Assembly (NCBI RefSeq): GCF_002008365.1
Contig: NZ_MRDL01000047.1
Span: 62,001-126,000, forward strand
DNA: 64,000 bases
Source of the DNA: Rhizobium leguminosarum bv. viciae USDA 2370
Lineage (GTDB): Bacteria > Pseudomonadota > Alphaproteobacteria > Rhizobiales > Rhizobiaceae
Direction: 5' to 3'
The position numbers and the translations under genes are program-made. Positions 43,314 to 51,605 of this stretch are shown here, piece after piece. The stretch's first letter is position 1. Every line of letters starts with the position of its first letter. The notes beneath the pieces were generated by a model. It saw only the letters and a list, made by a program, of their open reading frames with translations, searched no databases and was not told the DNA's origin.

Positions 43314-43431
43314 GTGCCAAACCGCCCACTTGCATAAAATGCATGGCAGGTCTGCCCGAAACGGCTTCGTCTTCCCCCCATCTTTTCGCCATAGTGGCGC
43401 CGAAATTCCGCAAGCGGGGAGGAAGAGGCTT

Positions 43432-44265
43432 ATGACTGTGCTGTTCGACGAACAAGGTGAGATCATCCGCGAACTGGGTGTCGCCGCCGACATCGACCCT
43501 GAGCGCGAGATCGAACGGCGAACCGGTTTCCTCAAGGATTATCTCATCGCTTCGGGCATGCGCGGCTACGTCCTCGGCATCAGCGGTGGCGTCGATTCGC
43601 TGACGGCAGCGTTGCTGGCCCAGAAGGCGGTGCGCGAGCTGCGGGACAGCGGCCACGCGGCCGAATTCATCGCCGTGCGCCTTCCCTACGGTGTCCAGGC
43701 TGATGAGGTGGATGCGGTGAGGGCGCTGGAAACGATCGGCGCCGACCGCTCGATGGTGGTCAACATCAAGGCGCCGGCGGATGCGATGCTTGCTGCCGCG
43801 TTAAACGGCGGCCTCGCCTTTGCCGATGCCGGCCGACAGGATTTCATCCTCGGCAATATCAAGGCCCGCCAGCGCATGATCGCCCAGTTTGCGCTCGCCG
43901 GCGCGGTGAGCGGCCTTGTCATCGGCACCGATCATGCGGCCGAGGCGGTCATGGGCTTCTTCACCAAGTTCGGCGATGGCGCGGCCGATATCCTGCCGCT
44001 CGCCGGCCTTAACAAGCGCCGGGTCCGCCTGCTGGCAAAGCGGCTCGGCGCCCCGGACGAGCTGGTGTTCAAGGTGCCGACCGCCGATCTCGAGGACCAG
44101 CGCCCATTGCGCCCCGACGAGGAGGCCTATGGCGTCAGCTATGACGAGATCGACGATTTTCTCGAAGGCAAGCCGGTCGGCGAGATCGCCCGCCGCCGCA
44201 TCCTCGCCGCCTATCGGGCGACCGGCCACAAGCGCGCTTTGCCGGTCGCCGTGAGCTCGCTGTGA
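43432..44265 (+). CDS. nadE: NAD+ synthase
   Basis: The 277-residue protein has the ATP pyrophosphatase loop GISGGVDS (49-56), FILGNIKARQRMIAQFALA and GTDHAAEAVMGFFTKFGDGAADILPLAGLNK, all diagnostic of NadE. It makes NAD from nicotinic acid adenine dinucleotide, ATP and ammonia. No glutaminase domain is fused, so it would use free ammonia. GGGAGGAAGAGG precedes the ATG at 43432; a longer frame to 43276 overlaps the upstream gene and is rejected. Confidence 0.93.
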   Translation: MTVLFDEQGEIIRELGVAADIDPEREIERRTGFLKDYLIASGMRGYVLGISGGVDSLTAALLAQKAVRELRDSGHAAEFIAVRLPYGVQADEVDAVRALETIGADRSMVVNIKAPADAMLAAALNGGLAFADAGRQDFILGNIKARQRMIAQFALAGAVSGLVIGTDHAAEAVMGFFTKFGDGAADILPLAGLNKRRVRLLAKRLGAPDELVFKVPTADLEDQRPLRPDEEAYGVSYDEIDDFLEGKPVGEIARRRILAAYRATGHKRALPVAVSSL

Positions 44266-44301
44266 CGGTCGTCCGAGCCCGGAATGCGGGCGACCTGGCG
44301 T

Positions 44302-44985
44302 TTACGGCCTGACCGGCGAGCCGGTCCGTCCTGATGAGGCGAGATAGGCGTGTGGTGCAAAATAGACGCCGTCGGCATCGAAGGCCTCGAGGTCTTCGGC
44401 CTGCAGCGCCTCGCGCACCTTCGGTCGTGCCGCCACCCGGGCCATGAAGCCGTGCAGATCAGGCCATTGCCTGAGATCGATGTCGGTCCAGGGCGACCAG
44501 TTCAGGCAGACGAAGAGATAGGCATCCGCCACCGTAAACGCATCGCCGGTAAGATAGGGTCCGGCAAGACGGCCGTTCAGCCAGGTGAGCCGCTTCGAGA
44601 TCAGCGCGCGGACCTCGCCATGAACGCTGGAATAAATCGGGTTGAAGAGCAACACCATCGGCTTGTGCAGCTCGGCGGTGATGAAGTTCAGATAGGATTG
44701 CACCTCGTTGCGGCGGATGTCGCCGACTTCAGGCAACATAGCTGCCCCTTCCGGCACACTGTCGGCGAGGAACTGCACGATCGCCGGCCCCTCGGTCAAC
44801 ACCTTGCCGTCGTCGAGCATCAGCGCCGGCACATAGCCGTTGCCGTTGATGGCGAGGTAATCCTCACCATCGCTCGTCCTGTGGGTCTGGCGGTCGACCT
44901 GGACGAGCTCGATATCAAGCCCTAGCTCCCGGCAGATGATGTGCGGTGAAAGCGAACAGGCGGCTGCGTGCATATAGAGTTTCAT
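44302..44985 (-). CDS. Beta-class glutathione S-transferase
   Basis: The 227-residue protein has MKLYMHAAACSLSPHI with Cys10, typical of bacterial beta-class GSTs, the NGYVPALMLDDGKVLTEGPAI segment for glutathione binding, and a helical C-terminal domain (about 88-210). It conjugates or reduces substrates with glutathione in the cytoplasm. GAGAGGAAAC precedes the ATG. It is divergent from a TetR gene whose promoter region carries a long inverted repeat, so the pair may be co-regulated. Confidence 0.88.
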   Translation of the reverse strand: MKLYMHAAACSLSPHIICRELGLDIELVQVDRQTHRTSDGEDYLAINGNGYVPALMLDDGKVLTEGPAIVQFLADSVPEGAAMLPEVGDIRRNEVQSYLNFITAELHKPMVLLFNPIYSSVHGEVRALISKRLTWLNGRLAGPYLTGDAFTVADAYLFVCLNWSPWTDIDLRQWPDLHGFMARVAARPKVREALQAEDLEAFDADGVYFAPHAYLASSGRTGSPVRP

Positions 44986-45042
44986 CGCGGTTTCCTCTCC
45001 CTGTGGAGGCGGTCGGTGCCGCCCGCCGATAGCGTTTGAACA

Positions 45043-45100
45043 TTTGTACTGTTTCGCATAAAATAATCTTCGTCAAGAATTTAATGCGAAATGGTACAAA
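45043..45100. promoter_or_regulatory. Long imperfect inverted repeat between the GST and tetR genes
   Basis: TTTGTACTGTTTCGCATAA (45043-45061) faces TAATGCGAAATGGTACAAA (45082-45100); 16 of 19 positions are complementary. The AT-rich spacer is 20 bases. It is a likely operator for the TetR protein and could also control the divergent GST gene. The right arm runs past the first possible tetR ATG (45091), which argues for the ATG at 45103. Confidence 0.6.
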
Positions 45101-45717
45101 ATATGAAGGACGAAAAGAAGCGCGGCCGCCCGAGGGCCTTCGACGCCAAGGCGGCGCTCGGCAAGGCGCGGGATGTCTTCTGGGACAGGGGGTTTGCCGC
45201 CGCCTCGCTCGACAATCTGAGCGCTGCGACAAACCTCAACCGCCCGAGCCTCTACGGCGCCTTCGGCGACAAGGAGGATCTCTATCTCGATACGCTGGAG
45301 GGGTATCGGCAGGACGGCATGGACGTGCTGACTGAGGCGCTCGACCCGTCACTGCCGTTGCGCGACAATATCGCCCGCGTCTATGCCGGTGCGCTGGCGA
45401 TCTATCTGCACGGTGAAACCGCCGCCCGCGGCTGTCTGCTGATCGGCACGGCATCGGTCGAGGCGGTCCAGCATGAGCGGATCCGCGAGGTGCTCGGCCG
45501 CAGCCTCAATGATTTCGACGACGAGATCGAAAAGCGCATGCGCCTTGCCGTGGACAGGGGCGAGCTTCCCCGAGGCGCCGATCCGCAGATGCTTGCAAGG
45601 CTCGCCTCCGCCGTCATGCATTCGCTCGCCGTCCGCGCCCGCGCCGGCGACAGCCGCGAGACGCTGGAAGCGATCGCCAGGTCGGGCGTCGAGCTGATCT
45701 GCGGGAGCGCCCCTTAG
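45091..45717 (+). CDS. TetR-family transcriptional regulator
   Basis: The protein of 208 residues (204 from the second ATG at 45103) has the TetR helix-turn-helix: KRGRPRAFDAKAALGKARDVFWDRG, then AASLDNLSAATNLNRPSLYGAFGDKEDLYLDTL, with ligand domain residues up to ICGSAP. It is divergent from the GST gene and convergent with an MFS transporter, the gene most often controlled by such a regulator. Its stop overlaps the MFS stop: the four bases TTAG at 45714-45717 contain both. The inducer is unknown. Confidence 0.88.
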   Translation: MVQNMKDEKKRGRPRAFDAKAALGKARDVFWDRGFAAASLDNLSAATNLNRPSLYGAFGDKEDLYLDTLEGYRQDGMDVLTEALDPSLPLRDNIARVYAGALAIYLHGETAARGCLLIGTASVEAVQHERIREVLGRSLNDFDDEIEKRMRLAVDRGELPRGADPQMLARLASAVMHSLAVRARAGDSRETLEAIARSGVELICGSAP

Positions 45718-46940
45718 CCGGATGTCTCCCTCGGCCGTACCATCCAGGAATAGGCAGCACCTGCGAGAAGCAGTACTGACGTGCCGAGGAACACCGCCCG
45801 CATGCCGATATGCCCGCCGACAAAGCCGCCAAGGATGGGGCCGGCCACCTGGCCGACATATTGCGACGAGATGGAAAGCCCGAGAATGCTGCCGGCCGCA
45901 CTGTCCGGCACGCTGTGGCGGATAACAGCGGCGATGCAGGGCAGCAGCCCGCCGAGTGCTGCGCCCATCAGGAAACGCAGGATGATCAGCTGCCAGGAGC
46001 TGGTGACGAAGGCCTGCGGGATCAGCAACAGCCCGGCGACGGCGAGCGCGCCTGAAATCACCGGCCAATGGCCGATCCTGTCGGCGAGCTTGCCGAGCCA
46101 TGACGCCGAGAGAATGCTGCCGAGGGCAGCGGCCGACATGACGATGCCCGATATCATCGTCACCTGGGCTTCGACGGGCACGAGCTGCGCGACATAGACG
46201 GTGATGATCGGCTCGATCGACATATTGGCGAACATCAAGAGCATGCCGGTCGCCAGCATGGCGATGACGGGCCGCTTGTCGGCAATGGATTTCCAGCCGC
46301 CGCTGGCCTTCGCCGCCTGCTTGCGGGCCGGCGATTTCTCTTCCTTGATCAGCAATGCCGTGGCGAGAAAGGCGAGGAAGATCATGCCGCCGGCGGCGAG
46401 AAACGTGCCGCGGATGCCGATGATCGGCGGCAGCGCCCCGCCGACCAGCGGCCCGACGAGATTGCCGGCCATGATGCCGGAGGAGAGCACGCCGAGCGCC
46501 CAGGCCGAACGGTCCTTCGGCGTCTGCGTCGCCACCAGCACCATCGAACCGGAGGCATAACCGCCGGCAAGCCCGACGAAGAGGCGCAGGGCCACCAGCT
46601 GCCAGACATTACCGGCCATGCCCATCAGCGAGATCGCCAGCGTCATGCCGAGGCTGGCGCGCACCAGCATCAGCTTGCGGCCGTAAATATCGCCGAGCCG
46701 GCCCCAGAGCGGCGCGACGAGAGCCGCGGCGAAGAAGGTGGCGCCATAGGCGATACCCGACCACTGCACGATGTCAGCATGGTCGCTGACACCGAGCTCC
46801 TCGACATAAAGCGGCAGGAAGGGAAGCAGCAGCGTCATCGCCACGATCGTGGTGAAGGAGCCGATCAGCGAGATGGTGAGATTGCGCTTCCAGTGGATCG
46901 AGCCGGGCCTGGCGCTGGCGTCCAATTGCGTATCGGTCAT
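45714..46940 (-). CDS. MFS multidrug-type transporter
   Basis: The 408-residue protein has 12 hydrophobic segments and MFS features: TLLLPFLPLYVEELGV, GRLGDIYGRKLMLVRA (motif A), GLAGGYASGSMVLVAT and GILVGPLVGGALPPIIG-like motif C (AGNLVGPLVGGA). It is a DHA1-type drug or metabolite exporter. ATG at 46940 (MTDTQLDASARPG) follows GCCGAGAG; the frame continues to 47288 but that part has no transporter features. It is convergent with tetR, the stops overlapping by 4 bases. Confidence 0.88.
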   Translation of the reverse strand: MTDTQLDASARPGSIHWKRNLTISLIGSFTTIVAMTLLLPFLPLYVEELGVSDHADIVQWSGIAYGATFFAAALVAPLWGRLGDIYGRKLMLVRASLGMTLAISLMGMAGNVWQLVALRLFVGLAGGYASGSMVLVATQTPKDRSAWALGVLSSGIMAGNLVGPLVGGALPPIIGIRGTFLAAGGMIFLAFLATALLIKEEKSPARKQAAKASGGWKSIADKRPVIAMLATGMLLMFANMSIEPIITVYVAQLVPVEAQVTMISGIVMSAAALGSILSASWLGKLADRIGHWPVISGALAVAGLLLIPQAFVTSSWQLIILRFLMGAALGGLLPCIAAVIRHSVPDSAAGSILGLSISSQYVGQVAGPILGGFVGGHIGMRAVFLGTSVLLLAGAAYSWMVRPRETSG

Positions 46941-47226
46941 CTCTCGGCCCCGGCATTGATCGCGCGGCGAGTTCCGCACGCATGGTGAAACAATGTGCCC
47001 TTTGCCGCGGCGAGGAGATCGGCGCGGGTGAAACTGTCCTGAGATCGAGTTTTTCGAGGTCGAACGCATAGGCCGTAGCGGTGCATGCGCTCGCCGTTCC
47101 AGGGCGGGCACGCGCTGATATAACCGCGCTATGGCCCATCCTTCAAGATGGCGCTTCGGCATTGGTGGCCTGTCTTCGGAAATGAGAGCCGCAATCTGGA
47201 CCCTCTCGGACAAAACTGCTACAACA

Positions 47227-47253
47227 TGACCGATTGCATAATGCAATCGGTCA
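47227..47253. promoter_or_regulatory. Perfect 27-base palindrome upstream of an NTF2-like gene
   Basis: TGACCGATTGCAT, a central A at 47240 and ATGCAATCGGTCA give two perfect 13-base arms (47227-47239 and 47241-47253). It ends 16 bases before the ATG at 47270 and so overlaps the promoter or ribosome-binding zone. No adjacent regulator is seen; the preceding 286 bases (46941-47226) hold no convincing gene. Confidence 0.65.
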
Positions 47254-47269
47254 ATCCAAGGACATTGCC

Positions 47270-47614
47270 ATGAGCGACATGCGCACATCCCGAGAGCAGA
47301 CTGTCCGTCATCTCTATGCCGCCTATCTCGACGACCGCAAGGATATCGTCGGCGCCATGTTGACGGAGGATTTCACCTTCTCCAGTCCGCGCGACGACCA
47401 CATCGACCGGGCGACCTATTTCGAGCGCTGCTGGCCGAAGGAGCCGGTCTTCCGCGGCTTTGATATCGAATTCCTGGCGATCGAAGGCGACGAGGCGGTC
47501 ATCCGCTATCGCGCCAAAAAACGGGACGGCGGCAGCTTCCGCAACATCGAGAGCCTTCGCTTCCACGGCGACAAGATCGCCTCCGTGGATGTTTATTTTG
47601 GCCGGAATCTGTAG
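47270..47614 (+). CDS. Nuclear transport factor 2-like (SnoaL-type) protein
   Basis: The 114-residue protein has the NTF2-like fold pattern: REQTVRHLYAAYLDDRKDIVGAMLTEDFTF, IDRATYFERCWP, and IRYRAKKRDGGSFRNIESLRFHGDKIASVDVYFG. Such small barrels serve as isomerases, hydrolases or binding proteins; function here is unknown. CAAGGACATTG precedes the ATG; an upstream in-frame start at 47234 lies inside the palindrome and is rejected. It converges on the TauE exporter gene. Confidence 0.8.
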   Translation: MSDMRTSREQTVRHLYAAYLDDRKDIVGAMLTEDFTFSSPRDDHIDRATYFERCWPKEPVFRGFDIEFLAIEGDEAVIRYRAKKRDGGSFRNIESLRFHGDKIASVDVYFGRNL

Positions 47615-47645
47615 TCTCCCGGCCGGGATGGCGATCGCCCTGTCT

Positions 47646-48377
47646 TTACAGGAGCCGCATTGCCGACGTGCCGATGATGATCATCGAGACCGCCACCATC
47701 AGCGGCCGCACCGGCAGCCGTTTGACGAGGATCGCGCCGAAAGGGGCAGCGATAACGCCGCCGATGATCAGGCCGATCGCCGAATTGAGCTCCGACCAGC
47801 CGAGCGTCAACATGAAGGTCAGGGAAATCGTCAGCGTCACCGCGAATTCGGTGAAATTGGTCGAGCCGATCACCCGCTTCAGGTCATGGCCGCGGCTGAC
47901 GAGCGAACTGGTGACGATCGGCCCCCATCCGCCGCCGCCGATGGCATCGAGCACGCCGCCGCAAAGCCCGACCGGTGGCACCATCCAGTCGCGGACATCC
48001 CGTTTCGGCGGCGGCCGAAAGGCTTTGTAGAGGATCACCAGCCCGATCGCGATCAGATAGGCCGACACGAAGGGCGCGATCACCTTGCCGTCGATATTGG
48101 CCAGCAGATAGGCGCCGATCGCGCCGCCGATCATGCCGGCCGGTGCGAGCCGCGCCACGAGGCGCCAATCGACGTTGCGATGATAGGCGTGCGAGATGCC
48201 CGAGGCGGCGGTGGTGAACATTTCCGCCACATGCGTCATGGCGCTGGCATTGGCCGCCGGCACCCCGAAGGCGAGAAGGCTGGTCGTCGACAGCACGCCG
48301 AAGGCCATGCCGAGTGCGCCGTCGACGATCTGCGCGCAGAAACCCACGACGATGAAGAAAAAGAAATCCGATGTCAT
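47646..48377 (-). CDS. TauE/SafE sulfite exporter family protein
   Basis: The 243-residue protein has about seven to eight membrane segments in two repeats: VGFCAQIVDGALGMAFGVLSTTSLLAFGV opens the first, and GLCGGVLDAIGGGGWGPIVTSSLVSRG opens the second, both classic TauE/SafE signatures. Members export sulfite, sulfoacetate or other organic anions. The sequence is intact; the start at 48377 gives MTSDFFFFIVVGF. It may be transcribed with the methyltransferase gene upstream on the minus strand (gap 61 bases). Confidence 0.88.
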   Translation of the reverse strand: MTSDFFFFIVVGFCAQIVDGALGMAFGVLSTTSLLAFGVPAANASAMTHVAEMFTTAASGISHAYHRNVDWRLVARLAPAGMIGGAIGAYLLANIDGKVIAPFVSAYLIAIGLVILYKAFRPPPKRDVRDWMVPPVGLCGGVLDAIGGGGWGPIVTSSLVSRGHDLKRVIGSTNFTEFAVTLTISLTFMLTLGWSELNSAIGLIIGGVIAAPFGAILVKRLPVRPLMVAVSMIIIGTSAMRLL

Positions 48378-48438
48378 GCAGTCCCCTCAGACAAACGGTA
48401 GCATCAGAATAAGCGACGCGGGGAAAAAGTTTCCGGTC

Positions 48439-49092
48439 TCAGGCGGCAAGTCCGTGCTGCTTCAGCCTGACGATCTTGAAGAAGCCGTTCGGAAAGACCG
48501 GCAGAATATCGGCAGGCGCGAAATCACCGCGGCGCTCGGCCCAGGCGACGATGCGGTGAACGCGGAAGGCGGAGGACCAGCCGATGTGACGCACCAGCGG
48601 CGCCACCGCCGTCTCGATCGCGCCCTGCAGACCGGCGCCGTCGCCAAGCTTGCTGGCAAGGATGATCTCGCCGCCCGGCCTGAGCACTCTCGCGCATTCG
48701 TCAAGCGCCCGTTCGGGCTCGGGGATGAGCGTGATGACGAAGGGCAGGCAGACCGCATCGAAAGACCGGTCGGCAAAGGTAAGCGCATGGGCATCCATCA
48801 CATCAAGCGCCCGCACATGCTGCAGCTTCTCGCGTTTCGCCTTTTCACGCGCCCGCGCGATCATGTGTTCGGAAATGTCGATGCCGGTTACCCGGCAGTG
48901 GCGCGGGTAATGCCCGAGCGTCAGGCCGGTGCCGACGCCGATTTCCAGAATATCGGTGCCGGCTGCGGCCGCGAGTGCAGCAAGCTTGCGGTGGCCATCG
49001 CGCAGGATGCCGCGATAGACGCGGTCATAGACCGGCGCCCAACGCTGATAGATTTTTTGCTGATCTTCCGCCCTGCTGCGAAGCTCTGACAT
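48439..49092 (-). CDS. SAM methyltransferase, PmtA/UbiE-like
   Basis: The 217-residue class I methyltransferase has IYQRWAPVYDRVYRGILRDGH, motif I ILEIGVGTGLTLGHYP and ARVLRPGGEIILAS. The N-terminal pattern and VGTGL motif resemble rhizobial phosphatidylethanolamine N-methyltransferase (PmtA), which makes phosphatidylcholine; UbiE-type quinone methyltransferases are a possible alternative. AGGGAGGTG precedes the ATG on the minus strand. I would place the PmtA assignment at moderate confidence. Confidence 0.75.
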   Translation of the reverse strand: MSELRSRAEDQQKIYQRWAPVYDRVYRGILRDGHRKLAALAAAAGTDILEIGVGTGLTLGHYPRHCRVTGIDISEHMIARAREKAKREKLQHVRALDVMDAHALTFADRSFDAVCLPFVITLIPEPERALDECARVLRPGGEIILASKLGDGAGLQGAIETAVAPLVRHIGWSSAFRVHRIVAWAERRGDFAPADILPVFPNGFFKIVRLKQHGLAA

Positions 49093-49103
49093 GCCGGCAC
49101 CTC

Positions 49104-49206
49104 CCTACAGCGCCGCACGTCTTTTCGGACGCGCAAAGGGCGCTGTAACACTTTGAATTGCTGCATAATTTTGCCCCTAAATCAATTCTGCTTTAGGGAA
49201 TTATGC
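49104..49206 (+). repeat. Dispersed intergenic repeat, CAGCGC-GCGCGTC family, second copy
   Basis: It reads CTACAGCGCCGCACGTCTTTT, a hairpin with GGACGCGC, then GCTGTAACACTTTGAATTG and CTGCATAATTTTG with the pairing arm AGGGAATTATGCAG. It closely matches 9706-9813. An AATTCC/CCAGGAATTG-type core repeat with a GAGCGGTT...AACCGCTC hairpin follows at 49217-49308. The rest of the 320-base gap up to 49412 holds no gene. Confidence 0.75.
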
Positions 49207-49412
49207 AGTCGCAAGCCCAGGAAAAGTGGAAAGCGGTTCCCCAGGAATTGCATCAAATAAAAAGATTTGAGCGGTTCTGTGCTTCTCTCAAAAGCTGAAC
49301 CGCTCTAAAGCCCAGCCTCTCAACTCCTAAGGGTAGGTTCCGGTTCCCGGCGAAATGTGACCCAAGGCACAGATCCACACCGGGGGGCACTTTGGGGTGA
49401 CCCCGCTACAGC

Positions 49413-49739
49413 CTATTTTGCCGGCATCAGCCCAAGCTGTTTGGTGTCCAGTTCGCTGCCGATCTCGACGGTTTTCTTTTGCTTGTCGTAGACGCAGATC
49501 TGGGCGATCAGCCCCTTGGCGCCCTTCGGCTTGCCTGTCACCAGGGCAAGCCCATAATGCGAGCTGCCGAACGGATCGACCGTGGTGCTGGGCTTCTCGA
49601 TCGTGACCGCTGCCTTCTTGCATTTGGCCTCGACGTCGGCGGCGAGCTGCTTCCAGGCGTCATCGGAGGAGGCATGCGCCGTACCTGCCAGGCAAAGCAG
49701 TACGGCGGCAGTGAGAGGCTGGATTATATTCCTGTTCAT
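49413..49739 (-). CDS. Small exported hypothetical protein
   Basis: The 108-residue protein has a Sec signal peptide (MNRNIIQPLTAAVLLCLAGTAHA, cut near residue 23). The mature part has two cysteines (AKCKKAA and AQICVYDKQ) and motifs GSSHYGLALVTGKPKG and KTVEIGSELD. I do not recognise a family. It would be periplasmic. It is divergent from superoxide dismutase with 225 bases between the two genes. Confidence 0.65.
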   Translation of the reverse strand: MNRNIIQPLTAAVLLCLAGTAHASSDDAWKQLAADVEAKCKKAAVTIEKPSTTVDPFGSSHYGLALVTGKPKGAKGLIAQICVYDKQKKTVEIGSELDTKQLGLMPAK

Positions 49740-49964
49740 ATCGGGTCTCCGTTGATCGCCATAACAGGCAAAGCGGTTTTCGGGGCGGGCATTCCCATTG
49801 ATTTGCCCAAGCGATTTCTACGCGCGACTCCAACCCTGTAACTGAGGCAAATTTTCCTCCGGCCGGTCGTTTTTTGATAATTCGCCGGTTGCCTCTCCCC
49901 CTTTCCGCTCCTATGTTCCGCCTCACCTGCCGAGACGCAATCAATTGCCAAGAGGAGATCTGAC

Positions 49965-50567
49965 ATGGCTTTCGAATTGCCTGAACTTCCCTATGATTAC
50001 GAAGCGCTTGCTCCCTTCATGTCGAAGGAAACGCTGGAGTTCCACCACGACAAGCACCATAAGGCCTATGTCGACAACGGCAACAAGCTCGCCGCCGAAG
50101 CCGGTCTTTCGGACCTCTCGCTCGAAGACGTCGTCAAGAAGTCCTTCGGCACCAATGCCGGCCTCTTCAACAACGCGGCCCAGCACTACAACCACATCCA
50201 TTTCTGGAAGTGGATGAAGAAGGGCGGCGGCGGCAACAAGCTGCCGGGCAAACTCGAAGCGGCCTTTACCTCCGATCTCGGCGGCTATGACAAGTTCAAG
50301 GCCGATTTCGCCAATGCCGGCGCCACCCAGTTCGGCTCCGGCTGGGCCTGGGTTTCCGTCAAGAACGGCAAGCTCGAAATCTCCAAGACCCCGAACGGCG
50401 AAAACCCGCTGGTTCACGGCGCCACCCCGATCCTCGGCGTCGACGTCTGGGAACACTCCTATTACATCGACTATCGCAACGCCCGCCCGAAATATCTCGA
50501 AGCCTTCGTCGATAGCCTGATCAACTGGGACTATGTCCTGGAACGCTACGAAGAAGCCACGAAGTAA
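49965..50567 (+). CDS. sodB: Iron/manganese superoxide dismutase
   Basis: The 200-residue protein has all four metal ligands of Fe/Mn SODs: the His in ETLEFHHDKHHKAY, the His in NNAAQHYNHIHFWKWM, and the Asp and His in DVWEHSYYIDYRN. It converts superoxide to oxygen and hydrogen peroxide. Metal choice (Fe, Mn or cambialistic) is not clear from sequence alone; GAQFGSGWAW-like residues here (ATQFGSGWAWV) favour the Fe-type group. CAAGAGGAGATC precedes the ATG. A terminator follows. Confidence 0.95.
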   Translation: MAFELPELPYDYEALAPFMSKETLEFHHDKHHKAYVDNGNKLAAEAGLSDLSLEDVVKKSFGTNAGLFNNAAQHYNHIHFWKWMKKGGGGNKLPGKLEAAFTSDLGGYDKFKADFANAGATQFGSGWAWVSVKNGKLEISKTPNGENPLVHGATPILGVDVWEHSYYIDYRNARPKYLEAFVDSLINWDYVLERYEEATK

Positions 50568-50620
50568 GCGGTACCAGACCAGCCGCCATGGCGGCGATGT
50601 CGTCCGCCTCTTCGAATTTG

Positions 50621-50655
50621 ACACCCGGCGCCTCAAACGCCGGGTGTTTCGTTTT
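50621..50655 (+). terminator. Rho-independent terminator after sodB
   Basis: ACACCCGGCG (50621-50630) pairs with CGCCGGGTGT (50638-50647) as a perfect 10-bp stem, followed by TTCGTTTT. It lies 54 bases after the sodB stop. Confidence 0.85.
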
Positions 50656-50704
50656 CACACGAAGCCGTCACATCCCTGTCACCAGCCGCTCCTAATCACG
50701 CCCC

Positions 50705-51550
50705 ATGTCTTCCTCTGCTTCTCGCTTGTTCCGCTTCGGCATCATCGCCGACCCGCAATATGCGGCGATCGCGCCGCATGTGGTGATGGATCGCTATTAC
50801 GCCAACAGCCTCGCCAAGGTCGCCGCGGCGATCGAGGTATTCAATGGCTGGGAATTGAGCTTCGTCATGACGCTCGGCGATGTCATCGACCGCAGCTTTT
50901 CAAGCTTCGACGATATCCTGCCGGTCTATGAGAAGCTCAGGCACGAGGCGCTCTTCCTGCTCGGCAACCACGATTTCTCGGTCTCTGCAGGACACTTGTC
51001 CGAAGTCGCCGCGCGCCTCGGCATGCCATCGCCCTATTATAGCTTCTTGCGTCACGGCTGGCGCTTTATCGTGCTCGACGGCAACGAGGTCAGCATCTTC
51101 GCGCCGCCCGAAGGCCATCATCATCGAGCGCTGGCAGCTCGGATGCTGGCAGAGCTGCAGGCCAAGGGTGCAAGGAATGCCCATCGCTGGAATGCCGCAC
51201 TGAGCGACGAGCAGTTCGCCTGGCTTGGCGATGAAATCGCAAAAGCGGCCGAGGCCGGCGAGAAGGTGATCGTCATGAATCACTATCCCATTCATCCGCC
51301 CAGTGAGCACGGCATGTGGGACAGCGAGCGCATCGTCGAGCTGCTCGCCTCCAGCAGCAATGTCGTTGCCTATCTAAACGGCCACGACCACGTCGGCAAT
51401 TACGGCATGGCCGGCGCCTGCCACTTCGTCAATTTCAAGGGCGTGGTCGACACCGAGACGGAAAACGCCTTCGCGATCGTCGAGGTTTATACAGACCGCA
51501 TCGAAATCCGCGGCTTCGGCCGCGAGGTGAGCCGCACGCTGGCTTACTAG
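50705..51550 (+). CDS. Calcineurin-like metallophosphoesterase (ADP-ribose pyrophosphatase-type)
   Basis: The 281-residue protein has the metallophosphoesterase motifs FGIIADPQYA, FVMTLGDVIDR, LFLLGNHDFS, VIVMNHYPIHPP and YLNGHDHVGNYG, giving the Asp, Asn and His ligands for two metals. The pattern with ADPQYA resembles manganese-dependent ADP-ribose/CDP-alcohol diphosphatases. It is cytoplasmic. It is a single gene between the sodB terminator and a convergent WYL regulator. Confidence 0.88.
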   Translation: MSSSASRLFRFGIIADPQYAAIAPHVVMDRYYANSLAKVAAAIEVFNGWELSFVMTLGDVIDRSFSSFDDILPVYEKLRHEALFLLGNHDFSVSAGHLSEVAARLGMPSPYYSFLRHGWRFIVLDGNEVSIFAPPEGHHHRALAARMLAELQAKGARNAHRWNAALSDEQFAWLGDEIAKAAEAGEKVIVMNHYPIHPPSEHGMWDSERIVELLASSSNVVAYLNGHDHVGNYGMAGACHFVNFKGVVDTETENAFAIVEVYTDRIEIRGFGREVSRTLAY

Positions 51551-51605
51551 TTGCGAAACAGCGGAAGCCGATCGAGCGTGTCGATGATCGGCCGAACGGC
51601 TGATA

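Noticed and set aside
46941..47288. N-terminal extension of the MFS transporter
   Set aside because: The extension is Arg/Pro-rich without membrane segments; the family starts just before the first helix, and it would overlap the palindrome and the NTF2-like gene.
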